Made by a program: the position numbers and the translations under genes
Notes under the pieces: generated by a model
What the model was told of the DNA's origin: nothing
The model's input: the letters and a program-made list of their open reading frames with translations, nothing else
Databases searched by the model: none
NCBI GenBank assembly: GCA_023388495.1
Contig: JAEWGC010000006.1
Coordinates: 77,029-141,028 of the forward strand
DNA from: Bacillota bacterium
Lineage (GTDB): Bacteria; Bacillota; Clostridia; Tissierellales; Tissierellaceae
DNA length: 64,000 bases
Direction: 5' to 3'
Shown here: one piece after another, positions 15,896 through 23,866 of the stretch
Numbering within the stretch: position 1 is the first letter of the stretch
Layout: each line of letters opens with the position of its first letter

Positions 15896-17182
15896 GTGGA
15901 CGTCTTAGAGAAACTAAAAATATTATCTGATGCAGCTAAATATGATGTATCTTGTTCTTCAAGCGGAAGTAATAGAAAAAATAAAACTGGTGGACTAGGA
16001 GATGCAAAATCCTGTGGAATATGCCATAGTTGGTCTGATGATGGGAGATGTATATCCTTATTAAAGATTCTAATGACTAATTATTGTGTCTATGACTGTG
16101 TTTATTGCATAAATAGATCCTCCAATGATTTACCTAGAGCTATATTTACTCCAGAGGAGATAGTGGATTTGACTATAAACTTTTATAAAAGAAACTATAT
16201 TGAAGGATTGTTTTTAAGCTCTGCTGTATTTAAATCTCCTAATTATACTATGGAGATGCTATTTCAGGTGGTTAGAAAACTTAGAGAAGAAGAAAATTTC
16301 AATGGATATATTCATACAAAGGCAATACCTGGAGCAGATAGGGAAATTGTTGAAAAAGTGGGAAGATATGTGGATAGAATGAGTGTAAATATAGAGTTAC
16401 CCACAGAGGAAGGATTAAAGCTTTTAGCACCTCAAAAGAATAAGGAAAATATTTTAAAGCCTATGGGATTAATAAAAGCTGGAATTACTCAATCTGTAGA
16501 AGAAAGGAAGAAGTTTAGATTTAGTCCCAAATTTGTTCCGGCAGGTCAAACTACACAATTAATAGTAGGAGCAACTGTTGATAATGATTTAAAAATCCTT
16601 AGACTGTCTGAAGGATTGTATAATTCCTATGGACTTAAGAGAGTATATTATTCAGCCTTTGTACCTGTAGTTAACAATCCAAAGCTACCAATGATTAAAT
16701 CGCCACCTTTATTAAGAGAAAATAGGCTTTATCAAGCCGATTGGTTACTTAGATTCTACGGATTTGAAGCAAAAGAATTGTTAGATGAAGAAAAGCCAGA
16801 TTTTGATTTGGCACTAGATCCTAAATGTGATTGGGCTCTTAGGAACATTCATCTATTTCCAGTAGAGATAAATAAGGCAGACTATGATATGCTTCTAAGA
16901 GTTCCTGGAATTGGAGTAAAATCAGCAATGAAGATAATCCAAGCTAGGAGATTTTCCTCAATAGATTTCTATGATTTGAAGAAGCTAGGGATTGTGCTTA
17001 AAAGGGCTCAGTATTTCATTACTTGCAAGGAAAAGTACTATGGAATTAAATCCATGGATAGCCAAATAATCCGCAGTCAATTGGTGGAAGGACCTTCAAT
17101 TACAAAGGATTATCAGCAGCTTTCTTTATTTGATAAGGTATCTCTAGAGGACAAATATATTCAAATAGGTGGTCAGCTATGA
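15896..17182 (+). CDS. Putative DNA modification/repair radical SAM protein
   Basis: 428 aa. A radical SAM CxxxCxxC site (NYCVYDCVYC) follows a further Cys pair (SCGICHSW) near the N-terminus. A helix-hairpin-helix DNA-binding segment sits near the C-terminus (LLRVPGIGVKSAMKIIQARR). This matches the family named putative DNA modification/repair radical SAM protein, which always pairs with the DUF4130 protein that follows. The start is GTG 15896 with AGAGGTG upstream; the longer frame from 15830 would begin inside the promoter. The exact reaction is unknown; the LexA-like box suggests SOS induction. Confidence 0.88.
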   Translation: MDVLEKLKILSDAAKYDVSCSSSGSNRKNKTGGLGDAKSCGICHSWSDDGRCISLLKILMTNYCVYDCVYCINRSSNDLPRAIFTPEEIVDLTINFYKRNYIEGLFLSSAVFKSPNYTMEMLFQVVRKLREEENFNGYIHTKAIPGADREIVEKVGRYVDRMSVNIELPTEEGLKLLAPQKNKENILKPMGLIKAGITQSVEERKKFRFSPKFVPAGQTTQLIVGATVDNDLKILRLSEGLYNSYGLKRVYYSAFVPVVNNPKLPMIKSPPLLRENRLYQADWLLRFYGFEAKELLDEEKPDFDLALDPKCDWALRNIHLFPVEINKADYDMLLRVPGIGVKSAMKIIQARRFSSIDFYDLKKLGIVLKRAQYFITCKEKYYGIKSMDSQIIRSQLVEGPSITKDYQQLSLFDKVSLEDKYIQIGGQL

Positions 17183-17916
17183 TGCTTCAATATATTTATG
17201 ACGGTAGTTTTGATGGATTGTTAACCTCCATTTATGAGGCTTACTATAGAAGGGAAGAGATTGAGGATATAGTTCCTCGAGACAGCATGGAGGATAATTT
17301 TTTAGTACAGAAGATATTCATTTCAACAGATAAGGAAAAATCAAGTCGAGTATATGAAGCTATAGAAAATAAAATTTCAGAAGAAGCCTTGAGAAGAGTT
17401 TTCTATGCCTATTTGTCTGAGTTACCAGGTCATGGAGTAACCATACTTAAATATCTTCAATTAGGATTTAAACTTGGGCCTCAAGTGGATTTAAACTTAT
17501 CCAATGATATAGTCTTAAAGATGGATAAGATTAACTATAAAGTAGCTGCGGAAAAGCATAGGATGCTAGGGCTTATTAGGTTTAAGGAGCTTGAGAATGG
17601 AATACTCTATTCCTCCATAGAGCCTGATCACAATATAGTAGGATTGTTAGCGCCACATTTTACATCAAGGTTGATGAATGAAAACTGGGCAATACATGAT
17701 ATTAAAAGAGGTATAGGTGTGCTTTATAATAAAAAAGAATGGGTTATTAAGGATATTGAAATATCAGATTCTCTAATGATAAAAGAAGAGGAAGAAGAAT
17801 ATCAGGATCTTTGGAGAGCCTATTTTAAATCCATAGCCATACAAAGTAGAATAAATCCAAAGCTGCAAAAAAGAAATATGCCAATGAGATATTGGAAGCA
17901 TTTAGTGGAAAAATAG
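17179..17916 (+). CDS. DUF4130 (probable DNA metabolism) protein
   Basis: 245 aa. The N-terminus YIYDGSFDGLLTSIYEAY and the C-terminus FKSIAIQSRINPKLQKRNMP mark the DUF4130 family, which is found beside the radical SAM repair protein or fused to uracil-DNA glycosylase-like domains. The start overlaps the preceding stop (ATGA), so the two proteins are translationally coupled and probably act together. Biochemistry not established. Confidence 0.88.
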   Translation: MMLQYIYDGSFDGLLTSIYEAYYRREEIEDIVPRDSMEDNFLVQKIFISTDKEKSSRVYEAIENKISEEALRRVFYAYLSELPGHGVTILKYLQLGFKLGPQVDLNLSNDIVLKMDKINYKVAAEKHRMLGLIRFKELENGILYSSIEPDHNIVGLLAPHFTSRLMNENWAIHDIKRGIGVLYNKKEWVIKDIEISDSLMIKEEEEEYQDLWRAYFKSIAIQSRINPKLQKRNMPMRYWKHLVEK

Positions 17917-17940
17917 TGAATAGAAAAACTCTATTCACTA
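17914..17940. terminator. Hairpin between converging genes
   Basis: 10-bp stem TAGTGAATAG with a 7-nt loop overlaps the DUF4130 stop codon. Tails are only moderately T-rich. Confidence 0.45.
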
Positions 17941-19473
17941 TTAACTATTTATAGGAAATAGTCCATTTTCATCTAATTCATATACTTCATCAAAGACCTC
18001 TTCAATAAACTTTCTATCATGTGAAATGGCTATGATACATCCTGCAAAGTTTTTTAAGGCTCCACGAACCTCTGGACCTGAGAGGGGTGAAAGGTTTCTT
18101 GTTGGCTCATCTAATATGAGAACTTCCGACTTCTCCAAAATCATCTTTGAAAAATAAAGCTTAGCACGCTGGCCTCCAGACAAACCCTCTACAGGATGAA
18201 ACATTTCCTCCTTAGTAAAGTTTACACTACCAAGATAGGTTCGTATTCTTGTATTTTCTTCCTTTGTACTATCCTTGCTTAGAAACTCAATGGCATTTTC
18301 CTTTGGATTCATCATTTCTGAGTAGTCTTGAGGCATATATCCTATGGGGATAGAATTCTTTTTCAACTCTTCTCCTATAAGGCGTAATAATGTTGTTTTT
18401 CCCGCACCATTCTTACCTACAATACATATCTTTTTTGGGCCATATATAGAAAGATGAATATTTTGGCTTAAGACATTGTTGCCAACTTCTAGAGTATCTA
18501 AATGAAAATCTAAAATTTGTTTTCCATTTGGAATTGAAATATTATCGCTAAATTTTACGAGGATACTATATTCAAAATCAGGATTTTGAGTCATATTTTC
18601 CTTTTCGCGTTCAAATCGACGACCCATGGATTTTACACTATGCATCTTATCCTTAAGATTTTTTGCAACTCCGGGAGCTTGCCTAGAAACACTTCTTAGC
18701 TCATGCTGAACCCTTTCATATATTTGCCGATAACGTTCCATCTTTGAATCATATTCTGCTTTCTCCTTTTTTGCTAACTGTGTTTGCCTTACAATATTAT
18801 CATCACGATTTTTAATGTATTCTGAGTAAGATAGACTGGCTATAGTATATTGAGGCTTACTCTTTCTCATAAGCTGTTCAAAATGTATAATGGTATTAGC
18901 ACAGTTTTCAAGAAGTATCTCATCATGGGAAACAAACATTATTGGAATATCAATATCTTTTATAAATTTTTCTAGCCATTCTACAGACTTTAAATCTAAA
19001 TCATTACTTGGCTCATCTAAAAGTAATAGTGTAGGGGATTTCATCATCTCACAAAGCAATTGGAATTTGATTTTCTCTCCTCCTGATAATTGACCTAAAG
19101 TAATGGAACATGAAATACGCTCCTCTGGAAAATCCATCTGTCTTATTAATTCATAGAATAAATTATAATCAAACTGTTCAAAATCAACATTATTATAAAG
19201 GTAATCTGACGTAGTTTTTTTAAGTATTTGTCCTTCAAGGATTTGGGGAAGATAAGCAATCTTTTCTCCATCTTTAAATATCTCACCTTTTATCTCCACA
19301 TAGTCATTTATTAAACTTGGATTCGCAATTGCCTTTAATAATGTGGATTTGCCATTTCCTTCTTCACCAATTAATGCCACCTTATGTTCTGGTTGGAGTG
19401 AGAAACTGAAATCCTCCAATAGAGTTCTCAAATCCTTACTTAAATAAAGGGATAAATTTTTAATGACTAACAT
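17941..19473 (-). CDS. ABC-F family ATPase (ribosome protection or translation factor)
   Basis: 510 aa with two ABC domains and no membrane segments, hence ABC-F. First domain: Walker A GEEGNGKST, signature QLSGGEKIKF, Walker B LLLLDEPSND. A charged coiled linker follows at about residues 215-300 (the P-site tRNA interaction motif). Second domain: GKNGAGKTT, LSGGQRAKLYF, VLILDEPTRN. ABC-F proteins act in the ribosomal E site; many of this length give resistance to lincosamides, pleuromutilins or streptogramins. An uORF/terminator leader supports antibiotic-responsive control. Resistance itself is inferred. Confidence 0.9.
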   Translation of the reverse strand: MLVIKNLSLYLSKDLRTLLEDFSFSLQPEHKVALIGEEGNGKSTLLKAIANPSLINDYVEIKGEIFKDGEKIAYLPQILEGQILKKTTSDYLYNNVDFEQFDYNLFYELIRQMDFPEERISCSITLGQLSGGEKIKFQLLCEMMKSPTLLLLDEPSNDLDLKSVEWLEKFIKDIDIPIMFVSHDEILLENCANTIIHFEQLMRKSKPQYTIASLSYSEYIKNRDDNIVRQTQLAKKEKAEYDSKMERYRQIYERVQHELRSVSRQAPGVAKNLKDKMHSVKSMGRRFEREKENMTQNPDFEYSILVKFSDNISIPNGKQILDFHLDTLEVGNNVLSQNIHLSIYGPKKICIVGKNGAGKTTLLRLIGEELKKNSIPIGYMPQDYSEMMNPKENAIEFLSKDSTKEENTRIRTYLGSVNFTKEEMFHPVEGLSGGQRAKLYFSKMILEKSEVLILDEPTRNLSPLSGPEVRGALKNFAGCIIAISHDRKFIEEVFDEVYELDENGLFPINS

Positions 19474-19511
19474 AAATATAACCTCCTTAAGTTAGCTGCC
19501 ATATGGAAAAT

Positions 19512-19540
19512 AAAAAAGTCTACTTGATTTTCAAGTAGAC
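19512..19540 (-). terminator. Terminator inside the ABC-F leader
   Basis: 10-bp perfect stem GTCTACTTGA, loop AAA, then TTTTTTA on the minus strand, 39 nt before the ABC-F start codon. A strong terminator in this position marks an attenuator. Confidence 0.88.
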
Positions 19541-19609
19541 AAAATAATCATTTATAAACACGTAAAACTATATACATAGCTACATGTACAAAAGCAAATG
19601 ATAATCTAC

Positions 19610-19672
19610 TCAATATGGCAACCAAAAACCGACCTTCTTTAAAGGCCAAATATTTAGTATTAAACTCACCAT
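19610..19672 (-). CDS. Leader peptide (uORF) of the ABC-F gene
   Basis: 20-codon frame from ATG 19672 to TGA, reading MVSLILNIWPLKKVGFWLPY. It has no ribosome site of its own but lies 5 nt after the stop of a 3-codon uORF that has GGAGGAG, so reinitiation is possible. Its end coincides with the candidate antiterminator arm. Confidence 0.45.
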   Translation of the reverse strand: MVSLILNIWPLKKVGFWLPY

Positions 19673-19677
19673 ATCGA

Positions 19678-19689
19678 TTATCTAATCAT
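19678..19689 (-). CDS. Three-codon uORF (Met-Ile-Arg)
   Basis: ATG ATT AGA TAA preceded by GGAGGAG at ideal spacing. It is the only site in the leader with a strong Shine-Dalgarno before the ABC-F gene itself. Possible drug-sensing mini-ORF. Confidence 0.4.
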   Translation of the reverse strand: MIR

Positions 19690-19814
19690 TGCTCTCCTCC
19701 AAATAGTTTAAATTTACTTACAAATTTAACACTATCATAAAAATAAAAAGTAGTCAATATTTTCACTTTAAATTATATATAATTTAATTATTTTATATAA
19801 AAGGAGTTACATAC

Positions 19815-19843
19815 TTGACAAGGATATTTACCATATATATACT
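19815..19843 (+). promoter_or_regulatory. Strong sigma-A promoter upstream of the rsgA leader
   Basis: TTGACA (19815-19820), 17-nt spacer, TATACT (19838-19843). Transcription should start near 19850, more than 330 nt before rsgA. Confidence 0.85.
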
Positions 19844-19869
19844 TAAAGTATGTAATAGTGAAGGAGTTG

Positions 19870-19980
19870 ATGTTTTATGATAACAATAATAATGGTGGTT
19901 ACTCAATAAAACTAAATATGGGCCAAGGGACTTATAGCCAATGCTATGTTTTTTGTCGCGCAATAAACCTTGTGCCGTAG
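19870..19980 (+). CDS. 36-aa candidate leader peptide
   Basis: ATG 19870 to TAG, with AAGGAG only 3 nt upstream (short spacing). The peptide has an Asn run and two Cys near the end (SQCYVFCRAINLVP). The stop codon lies within the duplicated CCGTAGA element that can compete with the terminator. Confidence 0.35.
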   Translation: MFYDNNNNGGYSIKLNMGQGTYSQCYVFCRAINLVP

Positions 19981-20028
19981 AAATCAACCTTTCAAATCTA
20001 CTAGAATTTAATAATAGCTAAATAATAT

Positions 20029-20069
20029 TACCGTAGATATCTATTGATGGTTTTGTCTACGGTATTTTT
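20029..20069 (+). terminator. Terminator in the rsgA leader
   Basis: 9-bp stem TACCGTAGA / TCTACGGTA around an 18-nt loop, followed by TTTTTG, 38 nt before the next start codon. Confidence 0.82.
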
Positions 20070-20106
20070 GTGCCCATTTTTAAGAAATAGAAAGGAGTGG
20101 TGTCAT

Positions 20107-20193
20107 ATGAAAGATAATAGAAGTGTAAGTTTAATAGATATAAAAATTAGTGGAAAACATATTAAAATTAAATTGGAGGAATTAGATGAATAA
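20107..20193 (+). CDS. 28-aa basic small protein overlapping rsgA
   Basis: ATG 20107 has AAAGGAGTGG upstream, a better ribosome site than many called genes. The frame ends inside rsgA (TAA 20191-20193), so translation of the two is likely coupled. The product is hydrophilic and Lys-rich (KISGKHIKIKLEELDE) with no recognisable family. It may serve mainly to load ribosomes onto rsgA. Confidence 0.45.
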   Translation: MKDNRSVSLIDIKISGKHIKIKLEELDE

Positions 20194-21211
20194 TATTGAA
20201 AATTACGGTTTCACAGATTACTTTAGGGATCAAATAGAAAAGATTAATATAGATAAGGAATTACTTGTACCAGCAAGGATAATTGCAGTACACAAGGAAA
20301 TGTATGTAATAGTATATGATAATTTAGAAAAAAGAGCTAAGCTTAAGGGTTCCTTTTATAATGATAAATATAGTATATACCCTGCTGTAGGAGATTTTGT
20401 TTTAGTGAAGCCTAATCCCTATGGAGAAGATATAATTCACTATGTATTTGAAAGAAAAAGTAAATTTTCTAGAATTGACACCCATTATGGAAAGGAGCAA
20501 ATGATTGCTGCTAACTTTGATCATGTATTTATAGTTTCATCTCTAAATCATGATTTTAATATAAAGAGAATTGAGAGATATCTTACAATCGCATGGGAAA
20601 GTGGTGCTAACCCAGTAATTGTCCTAACCAAATCAGACTTGGTGGATGATCTAGATGAATATAATCTACAGCTTGAAAATATCGCAATTGGAATTCCAGT
20701 CTTTCATATTAGTTCCATTACGGGAGAAGGTATAGATGCATTAAGGAATTACCTCAAACCAAGAGAAACTATAGTGTTTCTAGGTTCTTCAGGGGTGGGG
20801 AAGTCTTCCTTAGTAAATGCATTAATGGGGGAAGAAGTTATGAAGGTCAATGATATTAGAGAAGATGATAGCAAAGGTAGGCATACTACAACTCACAGAC
20901 AACTAATTATTTTAAGTAATGGAACTATGATAATAGATACCCCTGGCATGAGAGAACTTGCCCTTTGGAACATCCAAGATGGTTTAAATGCTACATTTTC
21001 GGATATTGAGGAGTTAGGTAGATTGTGTAGGTTTAATGACTGTACTCACAATAAGGAACCAGGATGTGCTATTAAAAAGGCATTGCTAAGCGGAAAACTT
21101 CCCTATGATAGGTGGAATAATTATTTAAAGCTTCAAAAAGAAGCTAAATTTGCTCAAAAAAAGGAACGATTAAATCTTATGAAGAAGGAAAAATTGTCAA
21201 AGAAAAGATAA
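20186..21211 (+). CDS. rsgA: Ribosome small-subunit GTPase RsgA (paralogue type)
   Basis: 341 aa circularly permuted GTPase for late 30S maturation. The G motifs occur in permuted order: G4 LTKSD, G5 HISSI, then G1 GSSGVGKSS and G3 DTPGM. An N-terminal OB-fold and a C-terminal zinc knuckle (CRFNDCTHNKEPGC) frame the GTPase. The N-terminal NYGFTDYFRDQI extension and Lys-rich tail fit the longer second RsgA found in many Firmicutes. Expression appears controlled by an attenuator-like leader, beside an ABC-F gene with the same type of leader. Confidence 0.92.
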   Translation: MNNIENYGFTDYFRDQIEKINIDKELLVPARIIAVHKEMYVIVYDNLEKRAKLKGSFYNDKYSIYPAVGDFVLVKPNPYGEDIIHYVFERKSKFSRIDTHYGKEQMIAANFDHVFIVSSLNHDFNIKRIERYLTIAWESGANPVIVLTKSDLVDDLDEYNLQLENIAIGIPVFHISSITGEGIDALRNYLKPRETIVFLGSSGVGKSSLVNALMGEEVMKVNDIREDDSKGRHTTTHRQLIILSNGTMIIDTPGMRELALWNIQDGLNATFSDIEELGRLCRFNDCTHNKEPGCAIKKALLSGKLPYDRWNNYLKLQKEAKFAQKKERLNLMKKEKLSKKR

Positions 21212-21231
21212 AGCCAGCTAAAGCTGGCTTT
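21210..21231 (+). terminator. Hairpin after rsgA
   Basis: Stem AAGCCAGCT / AGCTGGCTT directly at the stop codon, weak T tail. Confidence 0.5.
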
Positions 21232-21361
21232 ATTGATATATAACTTCATAAGAAAGTTGTTTTTTGTATAGATTTAGATTGTTTAAATCTATATACATAT
21301 AATCTGGATTAGTTTTCATCTCTACAAATCCTAGGGATGAATAGAAATGTTTTAGATGTCT
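21230..21361 (-). pseudogene. Remnant of a GNAT acetyltransferase
   Basis: The minus-strand frame encodes about 43 residues containing HLKHFYSSLGFVEM, the C-terminal motif of GNAT N-acetyltransferases, then a natural stop. An in-frame stop lies just upstream at 21362-21364 and no start or ribosome site is present. It is a decayed 3' end. Nothing else is seen in 21212-21509 apart from hairpins. Confidence 0.6.
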
Positions 21362-21460
21362 TTATAATATTATACCCAAAAAATCACTAAAAGTTGAAAC
21401 CTTACTATGATTTATTTCCGAAAATTCTTCTATCTTTTTTATTAAAAAAAATATATACTA

Positions 21461-21497
21461 AATATTAAGTTATTTTATAGTAACTTAATATTTTTAT
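21461..21497 (+). terminator. Terminator-like hairpin in the flavin oxidoreductase leader
   Basis: 12-bp perfect stem AATATTAAGTTA, 8-nt loop, then TTTATT. It abuts the AGGAGG of the next gene, so it could attenuate it or simply shield it from read-through. Confidence 0.6.
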
Positions 21498-21509
21498 TAG
21501 GAGGTAGAA

Positions 21510-22586
21510 ATGGAATTACCTAAACTTAAAATAGGAAATCTAGTAGCTAAACTGCCCATAGTTCAAGGTGGTATGGGGGTAGGCATATCTCTATCAAATC
21601 TAGCAGGTAATGTAGCTTTGAATGGAGGAATAGGCGTATTATCTGGAGTGGAAATTGGATTTAACGAACCAGATTATTACCAAAATAAGAAGAAAGCCAA
21701 TTCAAGGGCTTTAAAATACCATATTAAAAGGGCCAAAGAGATAGCTAAAGACGGTATTATCGGAATCAATATAATGGCGGTTTTAAATAATTTCGAGGAA
21801 ATAGTTACAGAAGCAGTCAGAGAAAAAATAGATATAATCTTTTCAGGTGCAGGACTTCCCCTGAGCTTACCTAGTTTCACTAAGGAAACTGATACAAAGG
21901 TTGTACCTATTGTTTCATCTGACAGGGCAGCTACTCTTATATGTAAAACTTGGGACAAGCGATATGATATGATTCCAGATGCTATTGTACTAGAAGGTCC
22001 AAAGGCAGGAGGACATCTAGGATTCTCAAAAGAGGAATTAGAAGATTCTTCAAAGAATTTAGAGAGTCTACTAGTTAAGGTTCTAGAGGCAATAAAACCA
22101 TATGAGGAGAAATATGGAAGAGAAATCCCAGTTATAGCTGCTGGAGGTATAATGAATGGAGAAGATATTGCTGAATTGCTAAAGTTAGGTGCATCTGGGG
22201 TTCAAATGGGAAGTAGATTTGCAGCCACAGAAGAATGTGATGCATCACAAGCCTTTAAAGATGCCTATATAAATGCAAAGGAAGAGGATATTGTACTAAT
22301 AAATAGTCCCGTTGGTTTAATAGGTAGGGCTATAAACAATAAATTTATAGAAGATGCAAAGATGGGACTAAGAAAACCAATAAAATGCATTACAAACTGT
22401 CTAAAGCCATGTAAGCCTACCGAGGTTCAGTATTGTATTGCAAATGCCCTAATCAATGCGCAAAAAGGAAATCTTAATTCGGGATTTGCCTTTGCAGGCA
22501 CCAATGCCTATAAAATAGAGAAAATAATAACTGTTAAGGAATTAATGGAAGAACTAGTAGAAGAATCAAAATTAAATCTATTATAA
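21510..22586 (+). CDS. FMN-dependent NAD(P)H oxidoreductase, nitronate monooxygenase/FabK family
   Basis: 358 aa TIM-barrel flavoprotein. VQGGMGVGIS at the N-terminus, VLEGPKAGGHLG for phosphate binding and VIAAGGIMNGEDIAELLKLGASGVQMGSRF for the FMN site are family hallmarks. Members either oxidise nitronates or reduce enoyl-ACP (FabK). No fatty-acid genes are adjacent, so the nitronate monooxygenase-like label is safer. AGGAGG precedes the ATG. Unusual C-terminal Cys pair (TNCLKPCKP). Confidence 0.85.
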   Translation: MELPKLKIGNLVAKLPIVQGGMGVGISLSNLAGNVALNGGIGVLSGVEIGFNEPDYYQNKKKANSRALKYHIKRAKEIAKDGIIGINIMAVLNNFEEIVTEAVREKIDIIFSGAGLPLSLPSFTKETDTKVVPIVSSDRAATLICKTWDKRYDMIPDAIVLEGPKAGGHLGFSKEELEDSSKNLESLLVKVLEAIKPYEEKYGREIPVIAAGGIMNGEDIAELLKLGASGVQMGSRFAATEECDASQAFKDAYINAKEEDIVLINSPVGLIGRAINNKFIEDAKMGLRKPIKCITNCLKPCKPTEVQYCIANALINAQKGNLNSGFAFAGTNAYKIEKIITVKELMEELVEESKLNLL

Positions 22587-22588
22587 TT

Positions 22589-22619
22589 ACAAAGCTAAGT
22601 CGAAAAGACTTAGCTTTGT
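22589..22619 (+). terminator. Hairpin after the flavin oxidoreductase
   Basis: 13-bp perfect stem ACAAAGCTAAGTC with loop GAAAA; only a distant T-run. Confidence 0.6.
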
Positions 22620-22687
22620 CTATGTGTTTTTGATTAAATATATTATAATTTATTATATATATCATTAAGATAATGGGGGTGGCTTTA

Positions 22688-23854
22688 TTGGAAAAATTAA
22701 CAAGACCAGCATGGATGGAAATAGATCTAGACAATCTTACCAATAATTATAAGGAAATGAGAAGAATACTAAAAGATACAACTAAAGTAATAGCTGTAGT
22801 TAAAGCTGACGCATATGAGCATGGTGCTGTACAAATAGTTAGGTCCTTGATGGAAGAAGGTGTTAAAAGGTTTGCAGTAGCAAATCTATCAGAGGCTCTT
22901 CATATACGAAAATATGTAAAGGATGCAGAAATATTAGTTATGGGTTATACGCCAGAGTATCTAGGTGAGAATGCCATATTAAATGATATCATCCTAACTG
23001 TGTATCTTAAAGAACAGGCAGAAACTTTTTCTCAATTAGCAAAGAGATTAAATAAAATAGTAAAGCTACATATAAAGGTTGAAACCGGAATGAATAGATT
23101 AGGTTTTATGCCTAATGAAGATGGCATAAAAGATATTGAAGATATTTGTAATATGGATAATATAGAGGTAGAGGGTATATTTACTCATTTTGCGGCTTCT
23201 GATGATGATCCTAGATATACAATGGAACAGGTAAGTAAATTTGACTACGTATGTAGTGAATTGTTAAAATTAGGTATAAATATTCCAATAAAGCATGTTA
23301 GCAATAGTGCAGCAATAATGAATTTTAGAGATTTAGATTATGACATGGTAAGGGCTGGAATTATTTTATATGGTGTATATCCGTTTCCTGATGCTGATAG
23401 AGAATTATTAAAACTAAAAAATATTTTAACACTAAAAGCTCAAATATCCCATGTTAAAGAAGTTGAAGCTGGAGAGAAACTAAGTTATGGACTCATATAC
23501 GAGGCTGAAAAGAAGACAAAGATAGCTACAATACCAATAGGGTATGCTGATGGATTTAGTAGGGAGCTTAGCAATAAAGGTAATTGTATAGTGAAGAATA
23601 CTATAGTTCCTATAGTAGGTAGAATATGTATGGATCAATTAATGATAGATGTAACTGGCTTAGACGTAAAAAGAGGAGATGAAGTAATACTAATGGGTAA
23701 GAATGGAGATAAAGAGATTACCATAGAGGAAATAGCAAGTAAAATTGGACAAATACCAGCTGCTGTTCAATGTATGTTCACTAAGAGATTGCCTAGAATA
23801 TATATAAAGAATAACGAAATAATAAATGTAACGGATTATTTGTTAGAGTTATAG
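22688..23854 (+). CDS. alr: Alanine racemase
   Basis: 388 aa PLP enzyme making D-alanine for peptidoglycan. The PLP lysine is in VVKADAYEHGA and the catalytic Tyr in KLSYGLIYEAE. Both barrel and C-terminal beta domains (GRICMDQLMIDVTG) are complete. TTG 22688 with GGGGGTGG before it is preferred to ATG 22673, which has a poor ribosome site. D-Ala supply links it functionally to ddl and murF at the other end of the window. ung follows 12 nt later. Confidence 0.93.
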   Translation: MEKLTRPAWMEIDLDNLTNNYKEMRRILKDTTKVIAVVKADAYEHGAVQIVRSLMEEGVKRFAVANLSEALHIRKYVKDAEILVMGYTPEYLGENAILNDIILTVYLKEQAETFSQLAKRLNKIVKLHIKVETGMNRLGFMPNEDGIKDIEDICNMDNIEVEGIFTHFAASDDDPRYTMEQVSKFDYVCSELLKLGINIPIKHVSNSAAIMNFRDLDYDMVRAGIILYGVYPFPDADRELLKLKNILTLKAQISHVKEVEAGEKLSYGLIYEAEKKTKIATIPIGYADGFSRELSNKGNCIVKNTIVPIVGRICMDQLMIDVTGLDVKRGDEVILMGKNGDKEITIEEIASKIGQIPAAVQCMFTKRLPRIYIKNNEIINVTDYLLEL

Positions 23855-23866
23855 GAGGAAAGATTT

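Larger units (their letters stand above)
19495..19700 (-). promoter_or_regulatory. Attenuator-like leader of the ABC-F gene
   Basis: On the minus strand, in order: GGAGGAG (within 19691-19700), a 3-codon uORF, a 20-codon uORF, the terminator at 19512-19540, then the gene's own AAGGAGG. The segment GTTGCCATAT (19613-19622) at the uORF end can pair with ATATGGCAGC (19495-19504). The neighbouring TTGAGTAGAT can pair with GTCTACTTGA of the terminator, giving an antiterminator. Ribosome stalling in the uORF would switch the two folds. Structures drawn by eye. Confidence 0.6.
19850..20070 (+). ncRNA. Leader RNA or sRNA with uORF and terminator, upstream of rsgA
   Basis: About 220 nt between a strong promoter and a terminator, with no large gene. 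AAGGAG (19861-19866) serves a 36-codon uORF (ATG 19870, stop 19978-19980) or an overlapping 10-codon one (ATG 19877). The uORF ends in GCCGTAGA, a near copy of the 5' terminator arm ACCGTAGA, so the two can compete for TCTACGG at 20056-20062. This resembles a ribosome-controlled attenuator. It matches no RNA family I recognise. Confidence 0.55.

Noticed and set aside
19793..19987. 64-aa minus-strand frame opposite the rsgA leader
   Set aside because: No ribosome site, and it lies antisense to a region with promoter, uORF and terminator.
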